A DNA stretch of 64,000 bases from assembly GCF_040438645.1 (NCBI RefSeq), contig NZ_CP159253.1, positions 5,260,501 through 5,324,500 on the forward strand, read 5' to 3'. Below are positions 61,817 to 64,000 of the stretch, piece after piece. Below the pieces are notes generated by a model. That model saw only the letters and a list, made by a program, of their open reading frames with translations. It did not search any database and had not been told where the DNA came from. Within the stretch, counting starts at the first letter, position 1. Each line of letters starts with the position of its first letter. This DNA is from Mesorhizobium sp. WSM2240. Lineage in GTDB: Bacteria; Pseudomonadota; Alphaproteobacteria; Rhizobiales; Rhizobiaceae. The translations under genes and the position numbers were made by a program.

Positions 61817-62644
61817 TTAAATCGCCGGCAGCGCGGTCGGGCTGTCGCCGGCGCCCAGCACCTGCTGGTCGAAATCGATGATCGAGCCAGTCATCAGCCC
61901 GCTTTCGGCGCTGGCGAGAAACGCTACGGCGCGCGCGACTTCCTCGGTCTTGAGCAGTCTTCCGAACGGCTTTTGCGCCTCCGCGCCATGCAACCAGCCG
62001 TCATTGGCCCCGTGGAAGACCTTCATGATGCGGTCTTCGCCCGGCGTGTCCATATGGCCGATGGTCAGGCCGTTGACGCGGATCTGCCGGTTCATGACGC
62101 TGTAAGCGACGTTCTTCGTCAGCGTGATCAGCGCTCCCTTCGAGGCGGAATAGGCGGTGATGAAGCTTTGCCCGCCATGGCCTGACATCGAGATGATATT
62201 GATGATCGAGCCCTTTATCCGTTCACGGTCCATCACCTTCAGCGCCTGCTGCATCAGGAAGAACGGAGCGCGCACGTTGATGGCGAACATGCGGTCGAAA
62301 AATTCCGGCTGCGTATCCCATATCGTGCCGCGGTCGGTCAGCCCGGCCGAATTGACGAGGATATCGACCCGGCCGAACGTGCTATCTGCAGCGGCGATGA
62401 TCTTGCCCGTGTCCTCCATGGCCGCAAGATCGGCCGGGACGAAAATGGTTTTCACTCCCTTGCCTTCCAACGCCGCCTTGACGCGCGCGCCATTTTTCTC
62501 GTTGCGGCCAGTCACGACCAAGCCGGCGATGCCGCGCTCGGCGAAGAGATGCGCGATGGTCTCGCCAAGCCCCTGCGTCGAACCGGTGACGACGGCGATT
62601 TTTCCTTCCAGCGAAGACAGCGCGAGCGAGGCCGGATCAAACAT
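61817..62644 (-). CDS. Short-chain dehydrogenase/reductase
   Basis: A 275-residue classical SDR. The cofactor motif is T-G-S-T-Q-G-L-G-E (20-28), followed by N-S-A-G, catalytic serine in I-I-S-M-S-G, and Y-S-A-S-K with the catalytic tyrosine and lysine. The P-G motif region is changed to H-M-D-T-P-G-E-D. It follows iolG by 11 bases on the same strand with AGGAG before its ATG, so they are cotranscribed. It likely oxidises or reduces an inositol, inosose or related polyol, but the substrate is inferred from context only. Confidence 0.9.
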   Translation of the reverse strand: MFDPASLALSSLEGKIAVVTGSTQGLGETIAHLFAERGIAGLVVTGRNEKNGARVKAALEGKGVKTIFVPADLAAMEDTGKIIAAADSTFGRVDILVNSAGLTDRGTIWDTQPEFFDRMFAINVRAPFFLMQQALKVMDRERIKGSIINIISMSGHGGQSFITAYSASKGALITLTKNVAYSVMNRQIRVNGLTIGHMDTPGEDRIMKVFHGANDGWLHGAEAQKPFGRLLKTEEVARAVAFLASAESGLMTGSIIDFDQQVLGAGDSPTALPAI

Positions 62645-62655
62645 CGTGCCTGCTC

Positions 62656-63645
62656 CTATCGGACTGCCACGGCCTGGCCGGTCTTCAGCGATTCGGCCGC
62701 CGCTTCCGCGAGCTTCTGCGCCATCAGTCCGTCATGGCCGCTGGCGCGCGGCGCTTCGCCCTTCTCGATCGCCGTCAGGAAGGCGTTGATCTCAATGCGG
62801 TAGGCGTCCTCGTAGCGTTCGATGAAGGAGAACGGGATCAGATCACTGGTGAAGCCGGCGCTGTCGGCCTTTTCCAGCGTGGTCAGATGAATGTTGCCGG
62901 CCCGCAGCATGCCGCCCGAACCGTGCACTTCGATGCGCTGATCGTGCCCGTAGGTGGCGCGGCGCGAATTGGTGATGGTGCACATCTTGCCGGTCGCGGT
63001 CTGCATGTGCACGGCGGCCGTGTCGATGTCGCCGACCTGGCCGATCGCCGGGTCGACCAGCGAAGCTCCTAGCGCGTGAACCATGACGGGATCCTCGCCC
63101 AGCAGGAAGCGCGCCATGTCGAAATCGTGGATCATCATGTCACGGTACAGTCCGCCGGATCTCTCGATATACGAGACCGGGGGCGGCGAGGGGTCACGGC
63201 AGGTGATGGTGACCATTTCGACATCGCCGATCTCGCCGGCGCGCAGGCGGCGCTCGAGTACCGAGAAATTCGGATCGTAACGGCGGTGGAAACCGATCAT
63301 CAGCGGCACGCCGGCCTGCTCGACGACCTTCAGGCACTCCTCGATGCGCTCGACCGATAGAGAGACTGGCTTTTCGCACAGGATCATCTTGCCGGCGCGC
63401 GCGGCCTGTTCGATCAGATCGGCATGGGTGTCTGTCGGCGTAGCGATCAGTATGGCGTCGACATCGCTCGCCGCAATCACGTCGTCGACGGAGGCGGTCT
63501 TCGCCCCGACCGAACCGGCGAGAGAGGACGCGGCGTCGGGCATTGCATCGGCGACATAGGCGACCTGCGCCCGCCCCGATTCATGCAGCGCCCTGGCGTG
63601 CACCTTGCCTATGCGTCCTGCCCCCAGAACTCCGAAACGCAGCAT
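62656..63645 (-). CDS. iolG: Inositol 2-dehydrogenase
   Basis: A 329-residue Gfo/Idh/MocA enzyme oxidising myo-inositol to scyllo-inosose with NAD. The Rossmann motif is G-V-L-G-A-G-R-I-G-K-V-H-A (5-17), then C-E-K-P-V-S (lysine 98 region). The inositol-type catalytic segment is D-M-M-I-H-D-F-D-M-A-R, and G-F-H-R-R-Y-D-P-N-F is characteristic. The start at 63645 has GGGAGACGG upstream. It is divergent from iolC across a region with an inverted repeat. Confidence 0.88.
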   Translation of the reverse strand: MLRFGVLGAGRIGKVHARALHESGRAQVAYVADAMPDAASSLAGSVGAKTASVDDVIAASDVDAILIATPTDTHADLIEQAARAGKMILCEKPVSLSVERIEECLKVVEQAGVPLMIGFHRRYDPNFSVLERRLRAGEIGDVEMVTITCRDPSPPPVSYIERSGGLYRDMMIHDFDMARFLLGEDPVMVHALGASLVDPAIGQVGDIDTAAVHMQTATGKMCTITNSRRATYGHDQRIEVHGSGGMLRAGNIHLTTLEKADSAGFTSDLIPFSFIERYEDAYRIEINAFLTAIEKGEAPRASGHDGLMAQKLAEAAAESLKTGQAVAVR

Positions 63646-63676
63646 ATGCCGTCTCCCTGACCGCGATTTCAAAAAC

Positions 63677-63720
63677 GGAACAAACATTCTGAATTGACTA
63701 ATTGGCAGAATGTCTGTTTC
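63677..63720. promoter_or_regulatory. Inverted repeat in the iolG-iolC divergent promoter
   Basis: GGAACAAACATTCTG (63677-63691) and CAGAATGTCTGTTTC (63706-63720) are inverted copies matching at 13 of 15 positions, with a 14-base spacer. The left arm shares GGAACAAACA with the operator region at 60810. Likely an IolR-type site. Confidence 0.55.
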
Positions 63721-63801
63721 ATAAAGCAATCTCTTATGCCGTAACGTGCGGCGCGTCCATAGGCAACTCCGCCGGCGCGCCAAAAATGAAAGGACCGGGT
63801 C

Positions 63802-64000
63802 ATGTCCGAGGCGGACCCCAGGCGGCTCGACGTTATCACCATGGGGCGAGCCTCGGTCGATCTTTATGGCCAGCAGATCGGCTCACGGCTCGAGGACATC
63901 ACCTCCTTTGCAAAATCGGTCGGCGGCTGTCCGGCAAACATCGCCATCGGCACTGCGCGCCTTGGCCTGCGCTCGGCTCTGCTCACCCGCGTAGGCGACG
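63802..64000 (+). CDS. iolC: 5-dehydro-2-deoxygluconokinase, N-terminal part (cut by window edge)
   Basis: The first 66 codons of a PfkB-family sugar kinase. It starts D-V-I-T-M-G-R-A-S-V-D-L-Y-G-Q-Q-I-G and continues F-A-K-S-V-G-G-C-P-A-N-I-A-I-G-T-A-R-L-G, the signature of IolC, which phosphorylates 5-dehydro-2-deoxygluconate in myo-inositol catabolism. The G-G-C-P-A-N sugar-binding motif is intact. The ATG at 63802 follows a weak AAAGGACC site. In Rhizobiales iolD, iolE and iolB normally follow, outside this window. Confidence 0.9.
   Translation, partial: MSEADPRRLDVITMGRASVDLYGQQIGSRLEDITSFAKSVGGCPANIAIGTARLGLRSALLTRVGD

Overview
The window is GC-rich, tightly packed chromosomal DNA from an alphaproteobacterium of the order Hyphomicrobiales. 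A Phyllobacteriaceae / Mesorhizobium-like organism fits best. This rests on the class II (CP4-type) aroA next to a FYDLN acidic protein and cmk-rpsA, the glnD-murJ-trpS order, the ActR/ActS redox pair beside mmcB and hrpB, an Irr-type iron box before nfu, and the many ABC/TRAP uptake operons with RpiR and TetR regulators. These assignments come from reading the sequence, not from database searches. I found no prophage, transposase, CRISPR array or rRNA. One tRNA gene, tRNA-Ala(GGC), is present.

Layout. 1-2730: a TauE/SafE permease (cut by the edge), an NDUFA9-like NAD(P)-binding protein, DoxX and CsbD. 2767-8503: a minus-strand carbohydrate/polyol ABC importer (binding protein, two permeases, a 75-residue membrane protein, two ATPases). 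8852-12070: a TetR gene divergent from a three-gene operon of Tm-1-like protein, PEP-hydrolase-like TIM barrel and cupin. 12071-12685: non-coding, repeat-rich. 12686-20871: an accessory catabolic block with M24 peptidase, TAXI-TRAP transporter, RpiR regulator, class III aminotransferase and BKACE enzyme. 20947-28300: lipoprotein, tRNA-Ala, FYDLN protein, aroA, PaiB-like gene, a broken cmk copy, a Sel1-like gene, intact cmk and rpsA with its terminator.

28390-36030: a guanidino/arginine-type module. A 2-ketoarginine-decarboxylase-like enzyme, a BetI-like regulator and an amidinohydrolase form one translationally coupled operon. It diverges from a polar amino acid ABC importer and an Ldh2-family reductase. 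36311-50552: housekeeping genes (Rsm22, Hsp70-like, glnD, murJ, an acyltransferase, trpS, Usp, nfu, L,D-transpeptidase, mmcB, actR, actS). 50592-56697: hrpB coupled to a YnjBCD-type importer. 56814-64000: sugar/inositol genes comprising a Gfo/Idh dehydrogenase, a ribose-type ABC importer, an IolR-like RpiR regulator, an SDR, iolG and the start of iolC.

Functionally the window alternates conserved core genes with small uptake-plus-catabolism modules, each with a local regulator and often a palindromic operator. The points most worth a second look are: the partial duplication of cmk around a Sel1-like gene; the Tm-1/PEP-hydrolase/cupin operon of unknown role; the aminotransferase-BKACE pair sharing an 18-bp palindrome; a perfect 14+14-bp palindrome in front of the M24 peptidase; the guanidino cluster, whose Ldh2 enzyme lacks the family histidine; and IolR-like sites linking an ABC importer to the inositol genes.
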